64,000 nt of DNA from Rhodopseudomonas palustris HaA2. GTDB taxonomy: Bacteria; Pseudomonadota; Alphaproteobacteria; Rhizobiales; Xanthobacteraceae. The stretch covers positions 3,658,001 through 3,722,000 of the forward strand of contig NC_007778.1 of assembly GCF_000013365.1 (NCBI RefSeq), given 5' to 3'. The notes under the pieces are model-generated. The model saw nothing but the letters and a program-made list of their open reading frames with translations. It was not told the DNA's origin and searched no databases. This document shows, in pieces, positions 54,502-63,784 of this stretch (position 1 is the stretch's first letter; every line of letters starts with the position of its first letter). Made by a program: the position numbers and the translations under genes.

Positions 54502-54606
54502 TCACGTGATGATGGCCGCTGCGCAAAGCGCAACAAAGACCGCGACCCCGCCGAATGCGATCGTGAGAAACTGTTTTCGGTGCTCGTTGGTAACCGACGA
54601 GGACAT
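54502..54606 (-). CDS. Candidate 34-residue small membrane protein
   Basis: Minus-strand ATG at 54606 with AGAGGT five bases upstream, ending TGA at 54502. The product begins MSSSVTNEHRKQFLT, then a single hydrophobic helix (IAFGGVAVFVALCAAAII) and Thr. Positive residues precede the helix, as expected for an inserted small protein. It sits alone in the 540-base space 54287-54825. Short proteins of this style are common, but one this short could also be chance. Confidence 0.5.
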   Translation of the reverse strand: MSSSVTNEHRKQFLTIAFGGVAVFVALCAAAIIT

Positions 54607-54762
54607 GAAGTACCTCTGCTGCGACGCGGCCAAGAAACGCATCGGCCGGCGCCCTGATGCACGGCGACTGTCGCAGAGATTCTAGCTGCAGCCTGCCGCA
54701 GCGCCTACTCGGGCGATTACCGGCGAGCGGCGGTCTCGCCCACAGCCTGCGGCGCACAAATC

Positions 54763-54794
54763 AAAAGCGCCGGAACGGTGGACCGTTCCAGCGC
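54763..54794 (-). terminator. Rho-independent terminator of the aldehyde dehydrogenase gene
   Basis: On the minus strand GCGC-T-GGAACGGT, a two-base loop, ACCGTTCC-G-GCGC and TTTTG: an 8-base perfect stem extended by four more pairs after one mismatch, followed by T residues. It begins 31 bases after the stop codon. Confidence 0.8.
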
Positions 54795-54825
54795 CGATGT
54801 CGTTGCGGCAAAGGCTTCGCTGGAC

Positions 54826-56256
54826 TTACGCGGCGTTGAAGCCGGCGATCGCCTTGACCTCGAGATATTCCTCGAGGCCGAACTTGCCCCACTCGCGGCC
54901 GTTGCCGGACTGCTTGTAGCCGCCGAACGGCGCGGTGCGTTCGTTCGGCACGCCCTGCAGATTGACGTTGCCGGCGCGGATCTGGCGGCCGACCTTGCGC
55001 GCACGCTCGACCGAACCGGCCGAGACGTAGCCGGCGAGACCATAGGGCGTGTCGTTGGCGAGCTTGACCGCCTCGTCCTCGTCCTTGGCGCCCATGATCA
55101 CCAGCACCGGCCCGAAGATCTCCTCGCGGGCGATGGTCATGTTGTCGGTGACGTCGGCGAACACCGTCGGGCGGACGTAGAAGCCCTTGTTGACGCCTTC
55201 GGGCAGACCGGGTCCGCCGGCGACCAGCGTCGCGCCTTCCTCGATGCCCTTGTTGATCAGCGTCTGGATCTTGTCCCACTGGCCGCGATTGACCACCGGG
55301 CCGATCGTGGTGCCCTCGCCGCGCGGATCGCCCGCCTTGGTCTTTTCGGCGACGCCCTTGGCGATCGCCGCGACCTCCTTCATCTTCGACAGCGGCACGA
55401 TCATCCGGCTCGGCGCGTTGCAGGACTGGCCGGAGTTGTTGAACATGTGCATCACGCCGCCGGTCACCGCCTTGGTGAGGTCGGCGTCGTCGAGGATGAC
55501 GTTCGGCGACTTGCCGCCGAGCTCCTGGCTGACGCGCTTCACGGTCGGCGCCGCGCGCTGCGCGACGTCGATGCCGGCGCGGGTCGAGCCGGTGAACGAA
55601 ATCATGTCGATGTCCGGATGTTCGCTCATCGCCGCGCCGACCTCCGGGCCGAGGCCATTGACGAGATTGAACACGCCCTTCGGCACGCCGGCTTCATGCA
55701 GGATCTCGGCGAAGATCAGCGCCGAGGTCGGTGTGAATTCGGAGGGCTTCAGGATCATGGTGCAGCCAGCGGCGAGCGCGGGCGCGACCTTGCAGGCGAT
55801 CTGGTTCAGCGGCCAATTCCACGGCGTGATCATGCCGATGACGCCGATCGGCTCGCGCACGATCACCGCCGAGCCCATCGGCTCCTCGAACTGATAATTC
55901 TTCAGCACGTCGAGCGTCGACATGATGTGGCCGAGGCCGGCGCCGGCCTGCATCTTCTCCGCCATCGGCAGCGGCGCGCCCATCTCATCGGAGACGGCGG
56001 CGCCGATCTCCTTCATGCGGCCCTTGTAGATCGCGATGATTTTTTCGAGCAGCGCGATGCGCTCCTCGCGGCTGGTCTGGGAGAAGGTTTCGAACGCGCG
56101 CTTGGCGGCGACGACCGCCTTGTCGACGTCGGCCTTGGAGCCGAGTGCAACTTCGTACATCGCGTCCTCGGTCGCCGGATTGACCACCGGCGTCGACTTG
56201 GGAGCGACGGGATCGACCCAGGCGCCGTCGATGTAGAATTGCATGCGGTTGACCAT
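54826..56256 (-). CDS. NAD(P)-dependent aldehyde dehydrogenase
   Basis: A 476-residue ALDH superfamily enzyme. Catalytic Cys279 (NNSGQSCNAPSRM), general base Glu245 (SQELGGKSPN) and cofactor-binding Lys170 (LKPSEFTP) are present, with TPWNWPLNQIACK and the C-terminal PFGGYKQSGNGREWG. It oxidises an aldehyde to the acid; the closest subfamily cannot be assigned by eye. AGAGGT upstream supports the start at 56256. Monocistronic, with a terminator. Confidence 0.9.
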   Translation of the reverse strand: MVNRMQFYIDGAWVDPVAPKSTPVVNPATEDAMYEVALGSKADVDKAVVAAKRAFETFSQTSREERIALLEKIIAIYKGRMKEIGAAVSDEMGAPLPMAEKMQAGAGLGHIMSTLDVLKNYQFEEPMGSAVIVREPIGVIGMITPWNWPLNQIACKVAPALAAGCTMILKPSEFTPTSALIFAEILHEAGVPKGVFNLVNGLGPEVGAAMSEHPDIDMISFTGSTRAGIDVAQRAAPTVKRVSQELGGKSPNVILDDADLTKAVTGGVMHMFNNSGQSCNAPSRMIVPLSKMKEVAAIAKGVAEKTKAGDPRGEGTTIGPVVNRGQWDKIQTLINKGIEEGATLVAGGPGLPEGVNKGFYVRPTVFADVTDNMTIAREEIFGPVLVIMGAKDEDEAVKLANDTPYGLAGYVSAGSVERARKVGRQIRAGNVNLQGVPNERTAPFGGYKQSGNGREWGKFGLEEYLEVKAIAGFNAA

Positions 56257-56503
56257 TATGGACCTCTTGTTTGAACGGAGCTGGAAGCTTCGGGAGGGAA
56301 GCATCGGCGGCATCGCCAACAGGCCTCGGCGGCATTGCCGGCCTGAAGTGAGAACGCGCCCTTTTGCAGGATGCGCATATAAAAACACCGGGCCGATCGG
56401 AGCAAGGCTCCATCGGACAATTGCCCGTGTCCGCGCGCATCAAGGCCCCGCATTCCACGCGACGGGACAGATCGAGCGCCCCTCGCGCTGCAGTGCAGCA
56501 AAT

Positions 56504-58525
56504 TCAGCCGGCCTGAGCGAGCTGCGGCTCGGGCGTGGCGCCGCCCGTCAGATGACGATATTGCGCAATCGGGCCAGGTTTGCCGATCAGATAGCCCTGC
56601 ACCTCGCCGCAGCCGACGCTGGCCAGAAATGCCAGTTGGCTCTCGGTCTCGACGCCTTCGGCAATCACCGGCAGATTCAGACGATGCGCGAGGCTCAGGA
56701 TCGCCTCGACGATCGCCGCGGAATCGGGGTTGATCTCGAGTTTGCGCGTGAATGCTTGATCGATCTTGATCTTGTCGAACGGAAACGACTGCAGATAAGA
56801 CAGCGACGAATAGCCGGCCCCGAAATCGTCCATCGCGACGCGAACGCCGCAATTCTTGATCCGCCGGAGGATCCCGATGGCGCCACTGAAGTCGTCGATC
56901 AGCACGCCCTCGGTAATCTCGACCTCGAGTCGCTTCGGGTCGAGGCCGGTTTCGAGCAGCACCTGCAGGATCAACGCCGGCACATCGAGCCGCCCGAAAT
57001 CGAGCGGCGAGAGGTTGACCGCGATGGCCAGCGGTTTCGGCCAGGAGGCGGCTTCGCGGCAGGCGCTGCGGAGCACCCATTCGTCGATCGCTCCGATCAG
57101 CCCGGTTTCTTCCGCGAGCGGAATGAAGGCCGCGGGCGACACCATGCCGCGGACCGGATGGCGCCAGCGCAGCAGCGCCTCGAAGCCGACGATCTCGCCC
57201 TTGGTGGTCGCCTGGGGCTGGTAGTGAAGCTCGAACTCGTCGTTCTGCAACGCCAATGCAAGTTCGCGCTGCAAGGCGCGCTTCTCGCGAATCTGCAGGT
57301 CCATCGCCGGCTCGAACACGCAGACGCTGCCGCGCCGTTCGTTCTTCGCTCGATACAGCGCGACGTCGGCATGCGCGATCAGGGTCTCCGCGTCGTCGCC
57401 GTCGCGGGGATAGATGCTGACGCCCGCGGTCGACCCGACCCGGATCGCATGGCCATCGATGTCGAACTCGACGTCGCAAAGTCGCAAGACCTGGCTGCAG
57501 ATCTCCTGCAAGGCATCGGCGGCCTGATCCGGTTGCGTCACGATCGAGAACTCGTCACCACCCGGCCGCGCCAGAAAGCCCCAGTGGCATGTCTCGGTCA
57601 GCAGCGCCGCCATCTTGGCGAGCACGGCGTCGCCGACCGACTGGCCGAAGACATCGTTGATCTCCTTGAACCGGTCGATTCCGAGCCGGATCACAGCGAA
57701 ACTCGCGTGCCGCTCGCGGGCGACCGCCAGACTCTGCCCGATCCGCTGATTGAATGCCGCGCGATTGGGGAGACCGGTGGCGATATCGTGCAGCGTGACA
57801 TAGGCGAAACGCTGTTCGGCCATCTTGTAGTCGGTGACGTCGGCCTGCTTGGCGATCCAGCCGCCGTTCGGCAACGGCCGAAATTCGAGCCTGATATGGC
57901 GGCCATCGCTTAGCTCGACGACTATTTCGGATGGTCCACCGCCGGCGCTCGCGGCTTTGATCTCCGACAGTTGTTCGATATCCGTGAGCTGATTGCCGCA
58001 GACGCGGAGGATCTCGACCAGTTCGGCCAGCGTGGCGCCGGCGAGCGGCTGGCCGGGAGGGATGGCATAGATGTCGAGAAAGGCCTCGTTCCACGCCTCC
58101 AGCCGCCCATCGGGACTGAACAGGCAAAAACCGTGCGAGTCTTTCTGCACTATGGCGTCGAGCACCATGACGCGTTCGGCAAGGGCGCTGCGGACGTTGT
58201 TAGTCCCCTTCGCGCCGGACCACACGGCCATGGCGACGGTCACCGTCATCCCGAGGATCGTCACGATGACGATCGCCAGCGCGACATCGCGAACAACTGG
58301 CTCGGAGGGAACGGCCAACAGCAGCCCAACGGTCAGGGCGCTTGCAAGGCAGCAGCCCGCCGCGACGCACGCCGCGATCACCCAGCCTCTACGCACCCGC
58401 CCCGAACTGATCCGGGTGAAGCGCAGCGCTCCGGCCGCAGCCATGGCGCCCAACAGACACAGCGCGAGCCCGAGACCAACGAGCCCTGCATGTTGGCCAT
58501 CCCATGCGTGGAAGAATTGAAGCAT
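56504..58525 (-). CDS. Membrane-anchored PAS-GGDEF-EAL protein
   Basis: A 673-residue protein. Three hydrophobic helices (about residues 10-105) look like a shortened MHYT-like sensor region; a PAS domain (about 118-235, with DGRLEAWNEAFLDIY) follows, then GGDEF with ARPGGDEFSIV near 320 and EAL with FEALLRWRHP near 445. EAL residues, including DDFGAGYSSLSYL, are intact. Whether the net output is synthesis or breakdown of c-di-GMP cannot be told. It is one of three c-di-GMP enzymes in the window. Confidence 0.88.
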   Translation of the reverse strand: MLQFFHAWDGQHAGLVGLGLALCLLGAMAAAGALRFTRISSGRVRRGWVIAACVAAGCCLASALTVGLLLAVPSEPVVRDVALAIVIVTILGMTVTVAMAVWSGAKGTNNVRSALAERVMVLDAIVQKDSHGFCLFSPDGRLEAWNEAFLDIYAIPPGQPLAGATLAELVEILRVCGNQLTDIEQLSEIKAASAGGGPSEIVVELSDGRHIRLEFRPLPNGGWIAKQADVTDYKMAEQRFAYVTLHDIATGLPNRAAFNQRIGQSLAVARERHASFAVIRLGIDRFKEINDVFGQSVGDAVLAKMAALLTETCHWGFLARPGGDEFSIVTQPDQAADALQEICSQVLRLCDVEFDIDGHAIRVGSTAGVSIYPRDGDDAETLIAHADVALYRAKNERRGSVCVFEPAMDLQIREKRALQRELALALQNDEFELHYQPQATTKGEIVGFEALLRWRHPVRGMVSPAAFIPLAEETGLIGAIDEWVLRSACREAASWPKPLAIAVNLSPLDFGRLDVPALILQVLLETGLDPKRLEVEITEGVLIDDFSGAIGILRRIKNCGVRVAMDDFGAGYSSLSYLQSFPFDKIKIDQAFTRKLEINPDSAAIVEAILSLAHRLNLPVIAEGVETESQLAFLASVGCGEVQGYLIGKPGPIAQYRHLTGGATPEPQLAQAG

Positions 58526-58695
58526 GCCTGATCCAGATCAGCGAAGATGCCTCACCATCGCACCGTAGTTTTGCCTATTGCTTAAGGGTCGATCCGAAAG
58601 GAGGCCCCCCGGATGCGGGTCACGCGGACGAATTCGGCGCGCCGGTTCACTATTTGTGGAATCAACCCCTTGTTCACCATCAACGCCGGTGAAAC

Positions 58696-61092
58696 CTACA
58701 CCGCCATCTTCCGGTGCAACACCGGCGCGCCGGCGATGAGGCTCTCGGCCGCGTCGATGATCGCGTTGGCGTCGATGCCGTAGTGCCGATACAGGTCGGC
58801 GATGTTGCCGGTTTGGCCGAAATGCTCGACGCCGAGCGCTTCCATGCGATGGCCGCAGACCGCCCCGATCCAGCCCAGCGTCGCCGGGTGACCGTCGAGC
58901 ACCGTGACGATGCCGCAACTGCGCGGCAGCGGCGCCAGCAGCGTCTCGATGTGACTCGCGCGGCGCGACCCGCGATGCGCGCGGCGCAACCGGCGCGCGG
59001 CGGTCCAGCCCGCGTGCAACCGATCGGCGGAAGTGATCGCCAGCAGCCCGACATCGCGGCGACTGTCGCCGAGCAAGCCGACCGCTTCGATTGCTTCGGG
59101 CGCGACCGCGCCGGTGGTGGCGATCACCAGTTCGCAATTCGGCCCCGGTCGACGCAGCCAATACGCGCCGTCGACGATCGACTTCTGCAAATCGGGGGTC
59201 ATCATCCGCTGCGGCTGCTCGATGGTCCGCGTCGACAGCCGCAAGTAGACCGAGCCGCCGGCGCGCATGCCGTCCGCGGAATCGCCGCCCTCGACGTCGT
59301 CGCGCTGCATGTGCTCGAAGCCCCAGCGCATGATGACGGCAAGTTCGTCGACAAAGGCCGGCTCGAACGACGCCAGCCCGTCCTGCGCGATACCGATCAG
59401 TGGCGTCGCGATCGACTGATGCGCGCCGCCTTCCGGCGCCAGCGTGATGCCCGACGGCGTCGCCACCACCATGAAACGGGCATCCTGATAGCAGGCATAG
59501 TTCAGCGCATCGAGGCCGCGCTGGATGAACGGGTCGTACAGCGTGGCGATCGGCAGCAGTCGCTCGCCATTGATGCTGTGCGACAGCCCCAGCGCCGACA
59601 TCAGGATGAACAGGTTCATCTCGGCGATGCCGAGTTCGATGTGCTGGCCCTTCGGCGAAAAGTCCCAGTTGAACGTGGTCGGGATTTTCTCGCTGCGGAA
59701 CAGGTCCGCCTTTTCGGCGCGGGCGAACAGGCCGCGGCGGTTGACCCAGGCGCCGAGATTGGTCGAGACGGTGACGTCCGGCGATGCGGTGACGATGCGC
59801 GAGGCCAATTCGGTCTCGCCGCGCGCCAGTTCGTTGAGGATCAGGCCGAAGCCCTGCTGCGTCGACATCTCCGGCGCGGGCTTGAATGCCAGTTGTTGCG
59901 GCACCTCGAGCACCGGCGCGCTCAGCCGGCGCTCGCCACCGGTATTGATCGGGGCCGTCTTCAGAAACGCATCCAGCGCGGCCGCATCCTGCGTCAGCCC
60001 CTCGAACCGATCCCATTCGTGGCCGGGCCGGACGTTCTGCGCCGTGCGATAGGTCTCGATCTGCGCCGGCGTCATCAGGCCGGCGTGATTGTCCTTGTGG
60101 CCCTGGAACGGCAGGCCGACGCCCTTGATCGTGTAGGCGATGAAGCAGACCGGGCGGTCGTGATCGATCTGTTCGAATGCCTCGAGCATGCTGGCCATAT
60201 CGTGGCCGCCGAGATTGGACATCAGCGCCAACAACTCGTGGTCGTTGCGCGCATCGATCAGCCGCGACACCTCGGCCTGGTCGCCGATCTCGTCGAGCAA
60301 CCGCTTGCGGAACGCCGCGCCGCCCTGAAAGCACAGCGCCGCGTACATCTGGTTGGGGCAGTTATCGATCCAGCGCCGCAGCGCCTCGCCACCGGGCTCG
60401 GCGAACGCCTGCTGCATCAGCCGGCCGTATTTCACGATGACGACGTCCCAGCCGAAATTGCGGAACATCGACTCGAATTTCTCCCACAACCCCTCTCGCA
60501 CCACCGCGTCGAGGCTCTGGCGATTGTAGTCGACCACCCACCAGGTGTTGCGCAGGCCGTGCTTCCAGCCTTCGAGCAACGCCTCGAAGATGTTGCCCTC
60601 GTCCATCTCGGCATCGCCGACCAGCGCGATCATCCGGCCTTCTCGACGGTCCTTCATCCAGCCGTGCGACTTGACGTAGTCCTGCACCAGCGAGGCGAAC
60701 AACGTTTGCGCCACGCCGAGCCCGACCGAGCCGGTCGAAAAATCGACGTCGTCGGCATCCTTGGTCCGCGACGGATAGGATTGCGCGCCCTTGAAGCCGC
60801 GGAAATTCTCCAGCCGGGCGCGGCTCTGCCGCCCGAACAGATACTGGATGGCGTGAAAAATCGGGCTGGCATGCGGCTTGACCGCGACGCGGTCCTCCGG
60901 CCGCAGCACCGAGAAATACAGCGCCGACATGATGGTCGCGAGCGACGCCGACGAGGCCTGATGGCCGCCGACCTTCAGCCCGTCGGCGTTGGGACGGATG
61001 TGGTTGGCGTGGTGGATCGTCCAGGTCGACAGCCACAGCACCTTGCGCGACAGCGCAGTCAGCATGTCGAGACGTAGTCGGCGCTGCGGCAT
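58696..61092 (-). CDS. AceE-like thiamine-diphosphate transketolase/2-oxoacid dehydrogenase E1 (MdeB-like)
   Basis: A 798-residue homodimeric E1 of the AceE branch. The ThDP motif is GDAEMDEGNIFEALLEGWKH through VDYNRQSLD; HHANHIRPNADGLKVGGHQA and FSTGSVGLGVAQ are further AceE-type blocks, and the central KGQHIELGIAEMNLFILMSA belongs to the pyrimidine domain. A divergent Lrp-type regulator gene lies 132 bases away. In Pseudomonas putida the AceE-like MdeB, linked to the Lrp-type MdeR, handles 2-oxobutyrate from methionine, which suggests the same here, but no methionine gamma-lyase gene is between them. The product might equally use pyruvate or a sugar phosphate. Start chosen at ATG 61092; GTG 61101 is possible. 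Confidence 0.82.
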   Translation of the reverse strand: MPQRRLRLDMLTALSRKVLWLSTWTIHHANHIRPNADGLKVGGHQASSASLATIMSALYFSVLRPEDRVAVKPHASPIFHAIQYLFGRQSRARLENFRGFKGAQSYPSRTKDADDVDFSTGSVGLGVAQTLFASLVQDYVKSHGWMKDRREGRMIALVGDAEMDEGNIFEALLEGWKHGLRNTWWVVDYNRQSLDAVVREGLWEKFESMFRNFGWDVVIVKYGRLMQQAFAEPGGEALRRWIDNCPNQMYAALCFQGGAAFRKRLLDEIGDQAEVSRLIDARNDHELLALMSNLGGHDMASMLEAFEQIDHDRPVCFIAYTIKGVGLPFQGHKDNHAGLMTPAQIETYRTAQNVRPGHEWDRFEGLTQDAAALDAFLKTAPINTGGERRLSAPVLEVPQQLAFKPAPEMSTQQGFGLILNELARGETELASRIVTASPDVTVSTNLGAWVNRRGLFARAEKADLFRSEKIPTTFNWDFSPKGQHIELGIAEMNLFILMSALGLSHSINGERLLPIATLYDPFIQRGLDALNYACYQDARFMVVATPSGITLAPEGGAHQSIATPLIGIAQDGLASFEPAFVDELAVIMRWGFEHMQRDDVEGGDSADGMRAGGSVYLRLSTRTIEQPQRMMTPDLQKSIVDGAYWLRRPGPNCELVIATTGAVAPEAIEAVGLLGDSRRDVGLLAITSADRLHAGWTAARRLRRAHRGSRRASHIETLLAPLPRSCGIVTVLDGHPATLGWIGAVCGHRMEALGVEHFGQTGNIADLYRHYGIDANAIIDAAESLIAGAPVLHRKMAV

Positions 61093-61224
61093 GGCGATCA
61101 CCCGGTGTTCTGTCCGCCGAATCTACGACGAATCGCAAACCGGGACTTCTCAAATCCCGGCGACAACGCCGGCCGGATTGGGATATCCTGCCAATTCAGA
61201 CCTCCAATTGGCGATTTCATTCCA

Positions 61225-61686
61225 ATGCCGGATCTCGACGCGATCGATCGCAAGATACTCGCCAGCCTGCAGGCGGACGGCCGCATCACCATGCAGGAAC
61301 TCGCCGACAAGGTCGGACTGTCGGTGTCACCCTGTCATCGCCGGGTGAAGCTGCTGGAGAGCCGCGGCGTGATCACGCGCTACACCGCGCAGGTCGACCA
61401 GAAGGCGATCGGGCTGCATGTCAGCGTGTTCATCTCGATCAAGCTGACGCGGCAGAAGGAGGAAGACCTCGCCCGCTTCGCGCGGGCGATCTCGAAGTGG
61501 GACGAAGTGCTGGAATGCTATCTGATGACCGGCAACCGCGACTACCTGCTGCGCGTCGTCGCCGCCGATCTCGCCGCCTATGAATCGTTCCTGAAGACCA
61601 AGCTGACGCGGCTCGACGGCATCGCCTCGATCGAGTCGAGCTTTGCGCTCAGTCAGGTGAAATATTCGATCGCGCTGCCGGTGTAA
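61225..61686 (+). CDS. Lrp/AsnC family regulator
   Basis: A 153-residue regulator. DAIDRKILASLQADGRITMQ and ELADKVGLSVSPCHRRVKLL are the winged helix of Lrp; the C-terminal RAM domain has VLECYLMTGNRDYLLRVVA, which binds an amino acid. It is divergent from the AceE-like gene and probably controls it, as MdeR controls mdeB. The start at 61225 is set by the conserved N-terminus; no strong ribosome site is seen. Confidence 0.92.
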   Translation: MPDLDAIDRKILASLQADGRITMQELADKVGLSVSPCHRRVKLLESRGVITRYTAQVDQKAIGLHVSVFISIKLTRQKEEDLARFARAISKWDEVLECYLMTGNRDYLLRVVAADLAAYESFLKTKLTRLDGIASIESSFALSQVKYSIALPV

Positions 61687-61702
61687 GGCGCACGGTCTCT
61701 GC

Positions 61703-61785
61703 GTCATTGCGAGGAACAAAGCGACGAAGCAATCCAGCGCCGAGCACTAAGCCTCTGGATTGCTTCGCTTCGCTCGCAATGACGG
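61703..61785. repeat. Intergenic palindromic repeat, GTCATTGCGAGCGAAGC family
   Basis: GTCATTGCGAGGAACAAAGC on the left and GCTTCGCTCGCAATGAC on the right, with GCAATCCAG / CTGGATTGC inside. Sister of 21439-21528. It lies between the convergent Lrp and EamA genes. Confidence 0.8.
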
Positions 61786-61811
61786 ATCCATAGCGCTTCG
61801 TTCCCCCGGCC

Positions 61812-62756
61812 TCACGGATTCGGGCTGGGTTCGGCCGGCACCGGCGGCTGCTTGCGGCGCAGCCGCTCGCGATGTGCGGTGTAGATGCCGCTGGCCATGA
61901 TCACGGCGGCGCCGACGAAGGTCCACAGGTCGGGGATCTCGCCGAACACGCCGAAACCGAGAAACGTCACCCAGACCAGCTGGCTGTAGGTGAACGGCGC
62001 CAGCACCGAGGCGTCGGCGTAGCGATAGGCCAGCACGACGATCCACTGCCCCATGGTCGAGGCGAGGCCGACCAGCACCCCGATCAGGATGTCGTGCCAG
62101 CTCGGCGTCACCCACACGAACGGCACCATCGCGCTGAGCGCCACGAAGCCGACCAGCGCCGAAAACGTCATGGTGACAACGACGCGGTCGGCGCCGCTGA
62201 TCATCCGGGTGAGGATCAGGGTGAAGGCCCAGGTCAGCGCCGACAGGATCGGAAAGATCGCCGCCGCGTTGAACGCCGCCGAGCCCGGGCGGATCACGAT
62301 CAGGACGCCGAGCAGACCCACCGCGGTCGCCGCCCAGCGGCGGATGCCGATCGCCTCGCCGAGCAGCACGATCGACAGCGCCGTGACGAACAGCGGCGCC
62401 ACGAACGATGTCGCGGAAGCTTCCGCGATCGGCAGGAACTGCAATCCGGTGATGAACAGCACCGACGAGGCCACCAGCGCCAGCGCCCGCAGCACCTGCA
62501 GCTTCGGCCGCGCCGAGCGCAATGGCGACGCCGACGTCAGCATCACCGGCAGCATGATCAGGAGAAATACCAGGAAACGGATCCAGCCGATCTCGATCGG
62601 CGGCAGCGTGCGCCCGAGATATTTCGCCATCGTGTCGGAGCAGGCGAGAAACGCCGTCGAGGCGACGATCAGCGCGATGCCGCGCAACGGATGGTCGGCA
62701 TGGCGAGCGGTCAGGCGACGGCTCGATTCATTCGCGGATGGCAAGGTGATGGTCAC
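61812..62756 (-). CDS. DMT superfamily (EamA) transporter
   Basis: A 314-residue inner-membrane protein with ten hydrophobic helices arranged as two EamA repeats, each ending in a conserved GLLGVLIVIRPG or GAAVIMASGIYTA segment; FLACSDTMAKYLGRTLPPIE marks the first. It should export a small metabolite or amino acid. The start codon is GTG at 62756 with GGATCC just upstream. The substrate is unknown. Confidence 0.88.
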   Translation of the reverse strand: MTITLPSANESSRRLTARHADHPLRGIALIVASTAFLACSDTMAKYLGRTLPPIEIGWIRFLVFLLIMLPVMLTSASPLRSARPKLQVLRALALVASSVLFITGLQFLPIAEASATSFVAPLFVTALSIVLLGEAIGIRRWAATAVGLLGVLIVIRPGSAAFNAAAIFPILSALTWAFTLILTRMISGADRVVVTMTFSALVGFVALSAMVPFVWVTPSWHDILIGVLVGLASTMGQWIVVLAYRYADASVLAPFTYSQLVWVTFLGFGVFGEIPDLWTFVGAAVIMASGIYTAHRERLRRKQPPVPAEPSPNP

Positions 62757-62923
62757 GGATCCAGCAGGGCAATGAAGTGGGAAATCGCTCGGTCATTCAG
62801 CGGCAGACCAGTCAAGTAACAATCCGACAAAACGATGTTCGTAGCCGCCGCGCAAGCGCGGAAATCAGGACGCGGCTATGCACGCGGCGACTCGGCGGCG
62901 GGCTGCGCCGGCCCCGGCCTCGC

Positions 62924-63769
62924 TCACAGCATCGGCAGGCTGGCCGGTTCGGGCCCGAGCGGACAGGCCTGGTCGATCGCCGCGATCTCGTCATCGGAGA
63001 GCCGCAGCGATCCGGCCGCGGCATTGTCGGCCGCATGCGCCGGGTCGGCAGCCTTCGGGATCGCGAACAATGACGGCCGCCGGGTCAGAAACGCCAGCGC
63101 CACCTGCCGTGGCGTGGCGCCATGGGCCTCGGCGATCGACTGCAGCAGCCGCCCCTCCGTGCTGCGCGGCAGGGGAAACTCGTCATGACCGAATGGTGAA
63201 TAGGCGGTGACCGCAACGCCGTGCGCCTCGCACCACGGGATCACCGCATGCTCGATCGCGCGCTCGCGCAGATGATACAGCACCTGATTGCAGGCGATCC
63301 TGTCCGGCCCCGCGACCTTGAGCAGTTCCCACAGATCGCCGACGTCGAAATTGCTGACGCCCCATGACCGGATCTTGCCGGCGGCGACCAGTTCCTCGAA
63401 CGCCGCCACGGTTTCCGCCAGCCGATATTGCCCGCGCCAATGCAGCAGATAGCAGTCGAGCCGGTCGGTCTTCAGCCGCTTCAGCGAGCGCTCGCAAGCG
63501 GCGACGGTGCCGCGCCGCGAGGCATTGCTCGGCAGCACCTTCGAGACCAGGAACACCTGGTCCCGCCGGCCGTCGATGGCCTCCGCCACCAGCGGCTCGG
63601 CATCGCCGTACATCTCGGCGGTGTCGATATGCGTCATGCCGAGGTCGAGGCCGCGCCGCAGCGCGGCGATCGCCGCCGTCCGGTCACCCCGGTCGATGTA
63701 CCAGGTGCCCTGTCCGATCGGCGCAATCTCCGGCCCGCCCCGGCCGAATTTGCGCGTGTCCCCACTCAA
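62924..63769 (-). CDS. Aldo/keto reductase
   Basis: A 281-residue TIM-barrel oxidoreductase with the full catalytic tetrad: D49 and Y54 in HIDTAEMYG, K77 in LVSKVLP and H110 in YLLHWRGQ. GVSNFDVGDL and the closing AIPKAADPAHAADNA, which binds the NADPH phosphate, are typical of the DKGA reductase-like group. TTG is the start codon, with AGGAG eleven bases upstream. It reads leftward just after the intradiol dioxygenase gene (15 bases). Confidence 0.9.
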   Translation of the reverse strand: MSGDTRKFGRGGPEIAPIGQGTWYIDRGDRTAAIAALRRGLDLGMTHIDTAEMYGDAEPLVAEAIDGRRDQVFLVSKVLPSNASRRGTVAACERSLKRLKTDRLDCYLLHWRGQYRLAETVAAFEELVAAGKIRSWGVSNFDVGDLWELLKVAGPDRIACNQVLYHLRERAIEHAVIPWCEAHGVAVTAYSPFGHDEFPLPRSTEGRLLQSIAEAHGATPRQVALAFLTRRPSLFAIPKAADPAHAADNAAAGSLRLSDDEIAAIDQACPLGPEPASLPML

Positions 63770-63784
63770 TGCGAGCTCCTGTTG

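Noticed and set aside
58714..61077. 787-codon frame antisense to the AceE-like gene
   Set aside because: Same reason: a shadow frame over a strongly conserved gene.
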